The notes under the pieces: model-generated
What the model was told of the DNA's origin: nothing
Database searches by the model: none
What the model saw: the letters and a program-made list of their open reading frames with translations, nothing else
Source of the DNA: Gammaproteobacteria bacterium
Lineage (GTDB): Bacteria; Pseudomonadota; Gammaproteobacteria; Pseudomonadales; Azotimanducaceae
Assembly: GCA_020832085.1 (NCBI GenBank)
Contig: JAFIFJ010000072.1
Span: 1-64,000 of the forward strand
Reading direction: 5' to 3'
Length of the DNA stretch: 64,000 bases
Program-made: the position numbers and the translations under genes
Part shown: positions 34,534 to 41,839 of the stretch, one piece after another
How positions within the stretch are numbered: position 1 is the stretch's first letter
Layout: the number at the start of each line of letters is the position of its first letter

Positions 34534-35379
34534 ATGAAACTCGGGGCCATGATTTTTGCCACCGATCAGACCATCGCCATTCCGAAGCTCGCGGTCGGAC
34601 TCGAAGAGCGCGGCTTCGAGTCACTCTGGATTCCGGAGAAGACTCATCTTCCGGCAAGCCGGCGTACGCCTTGGCCCGGAGGCGATCTCCCCGAGTGGTA
34701 CAAGCGAACGGCTGATCCGTTTCTGGTGCTTGCCGCAGCAGCCAGCGTGACGGGCAGGCTGCGCCTCGGCACGGGCGTGGCCATGGTGCCCGTCCGTGAT
34801 GCCGTAATCTGCGCCAAGGAAGTGGCCACGCTGGACTGGCTTTCCGGCGGACGATTCGAATTCGGTGTGGGCTACGGCTGGAACGCTGAGGAGTTCGCCA
34901 CCCATGGGGTCAACATCGCTGACGCCGGCCCCATCATGGCCGAGAAAATTCAGCTCATGGAAGCACTGTGGCGCAATGACATCGGCAGCTTCAGCGGGCA
35001 ATTCGTCGGCGTCGAACCAAGCTGGTCCTGGCCCAAACCCATCCAGAGGCCCCGCCCGCCGATTCATCTCGGCGCACGCGCGTCTGCCCATGCCTTCGCG
35101 GACATGGCGCGCTACGCTGACGGCTGGATACCCATCGAAGGCTATGGCGAGATCATCGGCCAGTTGCCTCGCCTGCGGGCGGCCTTCGATTCAGCAGGCC
35201 GCGATCCTGCAGAAGCGAAGGTGAGCGTCTACGCCGCCAGCGGGGATCCCGCCCGCCTTGAGCAGTATGTCGAGGCCGGGGTCGATCGGGTCATCCTCGC
35301 GCTGCCACCGATCGAAGAAACCGCAGTACTGCACGCGCTGGACGCCCACGCCGCGTCGCTGGCAGCGTACCTCCATTGA
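34534..35379 (+). CDS. LLM class F420-dependent-type oxidoreductase
   Basis: A 281-aa luciferase-like protein opening MKLGAMIFATDQTIAIPKLAVGLEERGFESLWIPEKTHLP, with TGRLRLGTGVAMVPVRD, the SGGRFEFGVGYGWNAEEF signature and PPIHLGARASAHAFADMARYADGW. It matches the TIGR03619-like subgroup usually annotated as F420-dependent, though most proteobacteria lack F420 and FMN is possible. GGAGG precedes the ATG. It is divergent from the MmyB-like regulator, a pairing that suggests local control. Confidence 0.88.
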   Translation: MKLGAMIFATDQTIAIPKLAVGLEERGFESLWIPEKTHLPASRRTPWPGGDLPEWYKRTADPFLVLAAAASVTGRLRLGTGVAMVPVRDAVICAKEVATLDWLSGGRFEFGVGYGWNAEEFATHGVNIADAGPIMAEKIQLMEALWRNDIGSFSGQFVGVEPSWSWPKPIQRPRPPIHLGARASAHAFADMARYADGWIPIEGYGEIIGQLPRLRAAFDSAGRDPAEAKVSVYAASGDPARLEQYVEAGVDRVILALPPIEETAVLHALDAHAASLAAYLH

Positions 35380-35506
35380 CGGCCAAACAATGGGCTGCTG
35401 CGGATCTGTTCCGGTCCAGCCACGCCATCGCTGCTGTCGCGAAAGGAACGGTTGGGTTCCGCATTGGCGCTGTCCCTCATCTTCAATCCGGGCAAGTTCA
35501 GGGTGC

Positions 35507-36169
35507 TCACGGCGTCAGCCGGCGATGGGCCAGATAGGGAAGAATCAGGCACAGCAGCATCGCCATCGCATAGCCGAGTTCGCTCAGACCATAACGATAG
35601 GTGACGAGAAGCAGTCCCTCACCGCCCGCTACGGTAGGCCAGCGGATATCGATCGTCAGCGCCGCACCGATGGCGATCACCAGCAATGTCCCGGTGATGG
35701 GCCAGGCTACCGGCGCATGCCTCATCGCAGCAGTGACCAGCACAGCCGCCGCGATGAGCACCGGCAGAACAAGATTCACCCAACCAAACAGGATGCCCAC
35801 CCCTGCCCTGACTGTGGCCGGAAGCTCGATTCCGCTGCGAGCAGCGAGCGCCGTCATCAGCACGACGGCCACCACGCATCCCGTCAGCACCAGAGCCGGC
35901 ACCAATCCATAAACCGCCCAGGGCCATCGGGACGCCGGCGAGCGCAGTTCCCGCCGCTCGCGAACGGCAGCCAGAATCTCCTCGTAATCGCCGAGTTCAC
36001 AGCGTGCCAGCACGTCAGCCTCCCACGGGGAATGGCCGGCCCTCAAGGCGGCATCACGCAGATCCGAGTGATGATCCGAAAGTTCACGCAACAGGCGCGC
36101 TACGCGCCGCGGAGCCATACCGGCCCGAAGCAGTTCCCAACGCAATCGATGCTCATCAGATCGATCCAC
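35507..36169 (-). CDS. Membrane protein with HAAS-like N-terminal domain, partner of PadR
   Basis: A 220-aa protein. The N-terminal 80 residues are helical and charged (RLLRELSDHHSDLRDAALRAGHSPWEADVLARCELGDYEEILAAVRERREL), resembling the HAAS/DUF1700-type domain that often sits beside PadR regulators. About four to five membrane helices follow from WAVYGLVPALVLTGCVVAVVL. GGAGG before GTG 36169 supports the start, which overlaps the PadR 3' end by 14 bases. It probably works with the PadR protein in membrane sensing. Confidence 0.72.
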   Translation of the reverse strand: MDRSDEHRLRWELLRAGMAPRRVARLLRELSDHHSDLRDAALRAGHSPWEADVLARCELGDYEEILAAVRERRELRSPASRWPWAVYGLVPALVLTGCVVAVVLMTALAARSGIELPATVRAGVGILFGWVNLVLPVLIAAAVLVTAAMRHAPVAWPITGTLLVIAIGAALTIDIRWPTVAGGEGLLLVTYRYGLSELGYAMAMLLCLILPYLAHRRLTP

Positions 36170-36500
36170 GAGACGGATCCTCCAGCAGGCTGTGCACTCC
36201 TTCCTGCACACGCCCCCATTCGCCAATGAGGTCATCCAGGCGTTTGTGACCCTTCGCGCTGAGGCGATAGTAGACCCGGTTGCGTCCCTCCACTTTGCGC
36301 TCTTTCGCCGTGAGCATGCCCTTGGCGTCCAGCGCATGCAGAAGCGGATAGACAACGCCCTCCGCCAGAACAATGGCATCCCGGGAAGACAGCCTGATCG
36401 CCCGGACGATCTCGTAGCCATACATTTCCCGCTCCGCCAGCAGCCGCAGCACCAGCAGCTCCGGTACGCCGGTCATGAACGGTGGATTGGGCTTCTTCAT
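36156..36500 (-). CDS. PadR family transcriptional regulator
   Basis: A 114-aa winged-helix regulator: GVPELLVLRLLAEREMYGYEIVRAIRLSSRDAIVLAEGVVYPLLHALDAKGMLTAKERKVEGRNRVYYRLSAKGHKRL. This is the short PadR-s2 form, acting as a dimer. The ATG at 36500 has GGAG and AGGG upstream; the TTG one codon earlier is less likely. Located between a small exported protein gene and a HAAS-like membrane gene, it probably autoregulates the operon through the array of half-sites upstream. Confidence 0.92.
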   Translation of the reverse strand: MKKPNPPFMTGVPELLVLRLLAEREMYGYEIVRAIRLSSRDAIVLAEGVVYPLLHALDAKGMLTAKERKVEGRNRVYYRLSAKGHKRLDDLIGEWGRVQEGVHSLLEDPSRGSI

Positions 36501-36520
36501 CAACCCTGGCTCCGTTGCCT

Positions 36521-36817
36521 TCAGGCCTCTGCGGCAGAAACGCCAAGCGCACGTTGAACGCAGCGGACGAATTCGGCCGCCTCGGCCGGAATGCGTTCCG
36601 GGCGCTCCCCGGTACGCTCATCGGTGAGCGACACCGACATGCCCCCTGCCAGCTCTTCCCCGCGACGATCCCATTCCATGGTCATCTGGATCGAGTAGTA
36701 CGAGCCTTCCGGCAGCAAATCGCCGCAGGCGATGATGGGCGCATCAGAAGCCTGCGCCTGGGCAAGCGTCGAGATCACAGCACTTGCGACGAGTAGCGTC
36801 CAACCATTCCTGATCAT
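36521..36817 (-). CDS. Small exported protein of unknown function, first gene of PadR operon
   Basis: A 98-aa protein with a signal peptide (MIRNGWTLLVASAVISTLAQAQA). The mature part of about 75 aa has two cysteines (IIACGDLL and FVRCVQRAL) that could form a disulphide. GGAGCAGGATC precedes the ATG. The gene starts an apparent three-gene operon, 20 bases ahead of PadR. I do not recognise a family. Confidence 0.75.
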   Translation of the reverse strand: MIRNGWTLLVASAVISTLAQAQASDAPIIACGDLLPEGSYYSIQMTMEWDRRGEELAGGMSVSLTDERTGERPERIPAEAAEFVRCVQRALGVSAAEA

Positions 36818-36863
36818 GATCCTGCTCCGCCAATGGTGGTCAACCGAAATCGTCCGAGCCTAG

Positions 36864-36904
36864 TACCTACAGGCAATAGGTATATTACCTATAGCCAATA
36901 GGTA
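36864..36904. promoter_or_regulatory. Array of four alternating PadR-type half-sites
   Basis: TACCTA (36864), ATAGGTA (36876), TACCTAT (36886) and ATAGGTA (36898) alternate in orientation with 10-12 base steps, about one helical turn. The middle pair forms a perfect 17-bp palindrome, ATAGGTA-TAT-TACCTAT. The array covers the promoter of the PadR operon. Confidence 0.7.
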
Positions 36905-36909
36905 GTCAA
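36882..36909 (-). promoter_or_regulatory. Sigma-70 promoter of the PadR operon
   Basis: On the minus strand TTGACT (36909-36904), a 16-base spacer and TAATAT (36887-36882) make a promoter with five of six -35 matches. Start of transcription would be near 36875, about 58 bases before the first gene. Both boxes lie within the half-site array, so binding would block RNA polymerase. Confidence 0.65.
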
Positions 36910-37014
36910 CGGGCCAGTCGCTTTGACCAGCAGCACATCGCTGCACCAGTGCGCGCTGGGTACGCGCAACGTGCCGGCATCCGGATTGGCACCATGGTTT
37001 GGAGCTGCGGATCG

Positions 37015-39237
37015 CTAACCGGAGCCTTGCTCCGATGTCACAAGCTCGATCTCCACGCGGCGGTTCAATCGCCGTCCTTCAGGGCTATCGCTGCCATCCG
37101 GCTGTGTGTTGTGGGCCACGGGCTGAACTGCTCCCATGCCCAGCAACTGCATGCGGTCTGGACTGATGTGAAAGTACTGCTCCAGTGCTTGCGCCACTGC
37201 CTGGGCTCGCCGTTCGGAGAGCCCCTGGTTGTAGTCCGCACTGCCCCGGGAGTCGGTATGGCCGATGATTCTGAACGACGCATGCGGATGAGCTTCAATC
37301 ATCCGTGCTGCTGCAAGCAGGCCATCCAGCGCCTGTTGCGACAGCTCGCTGCTGTCATAGGCGAAGAGGATGTCGCCGGGCAGACGCAAGCGAAACCCCT
37401 GCCCCGCCTGCGCGACATCGCTGAACAGCGCTTGCTTCGCCGTATGCGTGGCAAGGGCGATCCGCGCCTTGACGATGGCCTGAGTCTGCGTCTTGAGACG
37501 CTCAGCCAGAACCGAGACGTCCTGAAGCATGAATTGCCGAAGTGTCAGCGTCCCGAGCTGACCGAAACGCTGCGTCAAAACTGGAAATCCTGAAGCAAGC
37601 GAGCCCAGGGAGACATCAGGCATCAGGTTCGCAATCAGTTCTTCCGAGAAGGATCGAGTGTATGCATATGCTGCGGGCCGAGCAGATCCCTGCCGACTTG
37701 CCGTCTCATTCATGAGGCCCTGAATGGTACCCAGAGCATGTGCCGAAGAGAGCCGGGAAAAGTCCTGCGCTGGCGCACGCGCCAACGATTCCGGCAGGCG
37801 CACCGGCGATTCAAACACCCAATCCACTCCATCGTCGCTCGGCGGAACCGTCGTTTCACCACGACGGACACAACCGTCCTCGACCGTGAACTGCGTACAA
37901 AGTCGCGTACGGGTGCCAATGAAGTGGCCCGCCCCCAGGCGCTCGTCGCCAGTCCCGGTGAACTCACGGGCCCTGCGGAGGTGGATGTCATAGTAGAGCG
38001 TCATTTGCGCATCGCCAGCATTCAGACCGCGCTCCACCCGATACGTCACCGTCAATCGACCGTCCGAGACCAGATACTCGATTTCCTTCAAGTCACTTGC
38101 GTGCATGCCCCGGGAGAACTGAATCCCTCTCGACGACACACCACCGCGGCCGGCATCTCCACGTGAAGGATCCACCTCCCAGCCATCATCGAGGGGAATG
38201 ATGCGAGTGATGTTGCCGACCTGGTTCCGACCCTCGACCGCCCCACTGCCCTGGACCCGGACAGGAACGGGCATATGCAGGTCCCGCGTTTCATAGCTGG
38301 TGCTCGGCCCGGCCACGGGCACCTGCTCAGGGAAGTGGCCGGTGTTCAACTCTACCTCCACCCGCATACCGGCTGAGTCGTCGGGACTTACGACGACAAG
38401 GAGAAACTCCTGCACACCTTCGATCTGACGAATACCCTGCACAAAGGTCCTGAATCGCGTGGGCTGAACAGTGTGTGGACGCGGCAGCATGAGAAAGCTG
38501 GCCCGGTTGGTACCGAGGTGATAGCCGGAAAGCAGGTTGTACATCTGGGTGAGGGAAGTCTGGGTGGCGTAGCGTTCGCGCCGCTCTGTCGACGCATCCG
38601 TGTTGATGCTGGACTGTTCGGTCTGGGTGTTGGTCCACTTTCCCGAAATGGTGTGGGAAGCCTCGAACTTTCCGGCGGAAGATTCCGGACTGGTATACTT
38701 TCCCGTGTGGGAGAGCCCGATCTCAGTTCCGGAAACCTGCTGGAAAGATCGATCCGTTCCGACCTTGGACGCTGAGCCCACAAGCGCCTCACCGTCCTGG
38801 GTCACGGCCTGAATCAACTCCCTGTTCTTCGGTTCGAAGTCGACGATGTGAGGGTAATCTCCCAGCGCCGCGCCATCCTGCTCCGGGAAAACTGAAACAT
38901 TCAGCAGCACGCCATAGCAGGCCAGATAGCGGCCACGAAGGAAGCTACTGAATGAGCCGGCATCATTGATGAATTCCAGCTCGGAGTTGAGATCGAACTG
39001 AGGATCGTCCGTGAGCGGCGCCTGCAGGCCAGTAGCTGTGACTGATACCTTGAGGTATGTCACGCGTGTGTCACAACGATGGGGCACCTGCTCAGGGTCG
39101 GGCTCCCAGGCAAAGACCGCAACTGAAGGCCGCCACTGTGGCGGCTGACTGCCATCACAGAATCCGGTCTTCATCATTCCGGAACTCACATCGATGAGCT
39201 TCCAGGGGATATCTACGGGAAGGGGTAGCTCAGACAT
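37015..39237 (-). CDS. Large protein with C-terminal OmpA-like domain and unknown N-terminal region
   Basis: A 740-aa protein. Residues about 617-735 form an OmpA/MotB peptidoglycan-binding domain (LPGDILFAYDSSELS, IGHTDSRGSADYNQGLSERRAQAVAQAL, RLNRRVEIEL). Residues 1-600 are not recognised: about 155-230 are rich in Ser/Thr with alternating polarity, then comes YNLLSGYHLGTNRASFLMLPRPHTVQ, followed by beta-rich sequence with cysteines. There is no signal peptide or lipobox. GGAGG nine bases upstream fixes the ATG at 39237. The gene stands alone. It could be a cytoplasmic product exported by a non-Sec route, or a misplaced OmpA module; its role is unknown. Confidence 0.75.
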   Translation of the reverse strand: MSELPLPVDIPWKLIDVSSGMMKTGFCDGSQPPQWRPSVAVFAWEPDPEQVPHRCDTRVTYLKVSVTATGLQAPLTDDPQFDLNSELEFINDAGSFSSFLRGRYLACYGVLLNVSVFPEQDGAALGDYPHIVDFEPKNRELIQAVTQDGEALVGSASKVGTDRSFQQVSGTEIGLSHTGKYTSPESSAGKFEASHTISGKWTNTQTEQSSINTDASTERRERYATQTSLTQMYNLLSGYHLGTNRASFLMLPRPHTVQPTRFRTFVQGIRQIEGVQEFLLVVVSPDDSAGMRVEVELNTGHFPEQVPVAGPSTSYETRDLHMPVPVRVQGSGAVEGRNQVGNITRIIPLDDGWEVDPSRGDAGRGGVSSRGIQFSRGMHASDLKEIEYLVSDGRLTVTYRVERGLNAGDAQMTLYYDIHLRRAREFTGTGDERLGAGHFIGTRTRLCTQFTVEDGCVRRGETTVPPSDDGVDWVFESPVRLPESLARAPAQDFSRLSSAHALGTIQGLMNETASRQGSARPAAYAYTRSFSEELIANLMPDVSLGSLASGFPVLTQRFGQLGTLTLRQFMLQDVSVLAERLKTQTQAIVKARIALATHTAKQALFSDVAQAGQGFRLRLPGDILFAYDSSELSQQALDGLLAAARMIEAHPHASFRIIGHTDSRGSADYNQGLSERRAQAVAQALEQYFHISPDRMQLLGMGAVQPVAHNTQPDGSDSPEGRRLNRRVEIELVTSEQGSG

Positions 39238-39626
39238 GCTTGCATTCCTCCTAGCTTCCATGAGGAGAGTTCACAAGAGATGCATTGCCAGTGGCCGTCC
39301 TTGGACGGTAGACGAGCGAGTGCCGTTCGCCTGGAGCCAACTTTCCATCGTGAAAAGTTGAACCCGTTCCACTGCAGAAAATTTATAGCTCGACGACGGC
39401 GACGAAAATGAGACACCGCGCACGCCCTCGCGTTTTCCTCGAGCCAGCCTAAGAACTGTGATTCGGTCCCAGAGCCGCAACTAAACGGCTGACCCCGAGC
39501 ATGGGCCAGCCTGCAGCAACGTTGCGCGACGGACGACGACTGACTCGGCAGCAACGCAACGTCACCAGATGAAGGCAAAACTTACCTCTGAGGACGTAAA
39601 CGGTGCCGATTGATAGCGCGTCCGTA

Positions 39627-39680
39627 GCGACGTCCAGTGCGACGTCCAGTGCGACGTCCGGTGCGACGTCCGGTGCGACG
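39627..39680. repeat. 12-bp tandem repeat, 4.5 copies
   Basis: GCGACGTCCRGT in four full copies (39627-39674, two with A then two with G at the variable position) and a half copy. Each unit has a GACGTC palindrome core. The array ends 64 bases before the sigma-54 -24 box, in the normal range for enhancer sites. Confidence 0.93.
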
Positions 39681-39743
39681 CGAGCGTGTTTCGACGCGAT
39701 GAACTGTGCATTCCCGCAGCTCTGCGTCAGACACGAGCCTACC

Positions 39744-39758
39744 TGGCACATCTCTTGC
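39744..39758 (+). promoter_or_regulatory. Sigma-54 promoter of the DUF3185 gene
   Basis: TGGCAC (39744-39749), five bases, TTGC (39755-39758): a full match to the -24/-12 RpoN consensus with the required GG to GC spacing. Transcription would begin near 39770, giving a leader of about 38 bases with GGAG before the ATG at 39808. Confidence 0.75.
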
Positions 39759-39807
39759 GCAGCACAGCTCCTGCGAAAAGACCCGACCCTTTCATCGGAG
39801 ACTCACA

Positions 39808-40017
39808 ATGCAAATGAATCAGATTCTCGGCTTGGCCATTCTTGCGGGAGGCCTTCTGCTTCTCTTCCTCGGATACCAGTCATCCCAGGGCGTGGATGAT
39901 CAGGTCACCGAGGCCGTGACCGGCGAGTACACTGACAGCACGATCTGGTACTGGGCACTGGGTGCGCTGGGCAGCGCTGCAGGCGTTGGCCTTCTGATTC
40001 TGGGTGGTCGCCGGTAG
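39808..40017 (+). CDS. DUF3185-like small membrane protein
   Basis: A 69-aa protein with two helices: ILGLAILAGGLLLLFLGY, loop QSSQGVDDQVTEAVTGEYTDST, and YWALGALGSAAGVGLLILG. It is clearly paralogous to the 66-aa protein at 26261 (GYxxSQ, then acidic VTE.VTG pattern). GGAG precedes the ATG. It lies behind a sigma-54 promoter and is convergent with the sensor-kinase gene, whose response regulator is a sigma-54 activator. Confidence 0.8.
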   Translation: MQMNQILGLAILAGGLLLLFLGYQSSQGVDDQVTEAVTGEYTDSTIWYWALGALGSAAGVGLLILGGRR

Positions 40018-40029
40018 TGGCCGTGGAGC

Positions 40030-41646
40030 CTATCCTTCGATATGCCCATCGAGACCCGGCGTGAGCGTAAAGTAGATTGCTGCTTCTTCACCTTCGATAC
40101 CATCGGCCCAGATCCGTCCGCCGTGCCGCCGCACAACCCGTTGTGCAATGGCCAGCCCCAAGCCCAGGCCTTTGCCCCGCGATCCCTGGCTCACCTGCAG
40201 TTGTTCAAAGGGCTCGAAGATCCGCTGAGCCTGGCTGGCGTCAAGTCCGCTGCCGTTGTCCCGTATGCAGAAACTTGTGGTGCCATCATGCGTTGTTGCT
40301 GAACTGACGACGATCCGTCGCGGATTGGTGTCACGAGTATGGCGCATGGCATTGCCGAGCAGGTTCCGCAGCAGGATCCTCACCAAGGTCTCGTCTGCTT
40401 CCACTTCCGGAAGATCCTCGAGCTCGAGCGTCACCGCGGGCGGAGGCTCGACCGACTGCAACTGCTGAAACACCTCGCTGATCACAGCCTTGATCGCCAG
40501 TGGTTTGCGCTCGAACGTCGAATGCGACGCCATGGACAACCCCACCAGACGATCAAGGATCTCCGACATCTGTCGGACACTCGACGTGCTGCGGTGCAGC
40601 GCTTCCACCTGTTCCTGCTCTGCATGGTCGTCGACCCGGAGGCCGAGCACATCGAGATTGACCGAGAGCGCATTCAAGGGACTGCGAAGGTCGTGGGACA
40701 CGGACTCGGTGATGGTCACGAGGTCCGCGTTGCGATCGGCGAGGTCACGCGTCCGATCGCGCACCTCCTGCTCCAACTCCCTGTTCAGCTCCGCAAGCTT
40801 GAGTTCCGCCCCACGGGCTGCCGCCGCGCGAACGTTGACCCGCCCATTCTCGATCACGAGCAGGCCCAGCAGCCCGGATACTGCGAGCCCCAAGGGCAGG
40901 ACCGCAACAAGAGCAGGCGTGACCAGAGACTCAGTGAGCTCCGTGGTCGGCGTGTGCACGACTCGCAGCACGGAATCCACTGTCGTCCTGATGTAGCCTT
41001 CGCGTTCCCAGGATGCAGGAATGTCGGTGGCTGGGGTGTCACGTTCGAAGAGGGTTTGGCCCCGCCAGGTCACCATGAGTGCATAACCGGGCGACTCATC
41101 GAGCAGGAGTTCCTCGAACAGCACTCTCGGATCGATTTCGGCAACAAAGAATCCTTCCGCGTCTGCGCGACGCATCACGACTCTGATTCGGCGGCCATCC
41201 TCCGCGTCGTAGGGTCCCAGCATTGCTTCGCCTTGAACACCAATGGCGGCTTCTCGCAAGGACTCCACCAAGCCCAGCGCTTCCGGAGCAAACCTCGTCG
41301 TGAGATCAACTTCTGCTGGTCGGCCGAGGAAGTGTCGGTCAGCATTGTCATCCACCCAAGCCACGTATTCGATGCCGCTGAGCTGCCTGAGACCCGGCCC
41401 CTGATAGGCGGGCCACTCACCTGTGGCCGTATCGGCATGAACTGACCAGTAGTCGTGGACCTCGCGCAATCCATCCAGAAAGATGTCGAGCCCGCGCACA
41501 AGCTTGCTGCGCGCGGCGTAGGATTCCGCTTCCGCGATCAGAGCAATTTTCGAGTTGTCGGTCTCGCGCAGAAAACTCGACACATACAAGGTCAGGAATC
41601 CCAGAGACAGGGACACGACAATAGCGAAAGCGATACGTAGGGCCAC
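40030..41646 (-). CDS. Membrane-bound sensor histidine kinase
   Basis: A 538-aa kinase. It has an N-terminal helix (LRIAFAIVVSLSLGFLTLYVSSFL), a periplasmic domain of about 210 aa resembling CHASE-type sensors (EVHDYWSV, GIEYVAWVDD), a second helix near residue 245, a coiled coil (LAELNRELEQEVRDRTRDLADRNADL), the phosphoacceptor His in SVSHDLRSPLNAL, and an ATPase domain with LLRNLLGNAMRH, DNGSGL and GKGLGLGLAIAQ. The GTG at 41646 has GGAGG nine bases away; the ATG at 41655 would have it at no distance. Divergent from the sigma-54 response regulator. Confidence 0.9.
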   Translation of the reverse strand: MALRIAFAIVVSLSLGFLTLYVSSFLRETDNSKIALIAEAESYAARSKLVRGLDIFLDGLREVHDYWSVHADTATGEWPAYQGPGLRQLSGIEYVAWVDDNADRHFLGRPAEVDLTTRFAPEALGLVESLREAAIGVQGEAMLGPYDAEDGRRIRVVMRRADAEGFFVAEIDPRVLFEELLLDESPGYALMVTWRGQTLFERDTPATDIPASWEREGYIRTTVDSVLRVVHTPTTELTESLVTPALVAVLPLGLAVSGLLGLLVIENGRVNVRAAAARGAELKLAELNRELEQEVRDRTRDLADRNADLVTITESVSHDLRSPLNALSVNLDVLGLRVDDHAEQEQVEALHRSTSSVRQMSEILDRLVGLSMASHSTFERKPLAIKAVISEVFQQLQSVEPPPAVTLELEDLPEVEADETLVRILLRNLLGNAMRHTRDTNPRRIVVSSATTHDGTTSFCIRDNGSGLDASQAQRIFEPFEQLQVSQGSRGKGLGLGLAIAQRVVRRHGGRIWADGIEGEEAAIYFTLTPGLDGHIEG

Positions 41647-41839
41647 AGGTTGCATCCTCCGGTCAGTCCTTCAGCCATGGCAGGCAATGCAATCAAACGT
41701 CCTGCCCATGGAACTCGATCGAACTCTACATGTCTGTTTGTCTCCAGGGATGTCATTCCCACTTTCGCGCGGTATGGGCTACACTTTTCTGACTGATCGG
41801 GCTCTCCCAGCGCGTCAGAAATCATGTGGAATCACGGCA

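Larger units (their letters stand above)
39238..39807. other. 570-base intergenic region between the OmpA-domain gene and the DUF3185 gene
   Basis: Contains an AT-rich patch at 39355-39395 with a minus-strand TATAAA at 39382-39387 that may drive the OmpA-domain gene, a perfect 10-bp palindrome GCAACGTTGC (39516-39525), the 12-bp tandem repeat and a sigma-54 promoter. I see no convincing gene; frames across it are driven by the repeat. Confidence 0.6.

Noticed and set aside
39627-39680. 12-bp repeats considered as a CRISPR array
   Set aside because: Units are directly tandem with no unique spacers and are too short.
39449-39899. Frames across the 12-bp repeat giving Ala-Pro-Asp-Val or Ser-Ala-Thr repeats
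   Set aside because: They exist only because the repeat unit is a multiple of three; no ribosome site or protein-like flanks, and a sigma-54 promoter lies within.
41683-41700. TGGCAG...GCAA resembling a sigma-54 promoter before the response regulator
   Set aside because: The GG to GC spacing is two bases too short.
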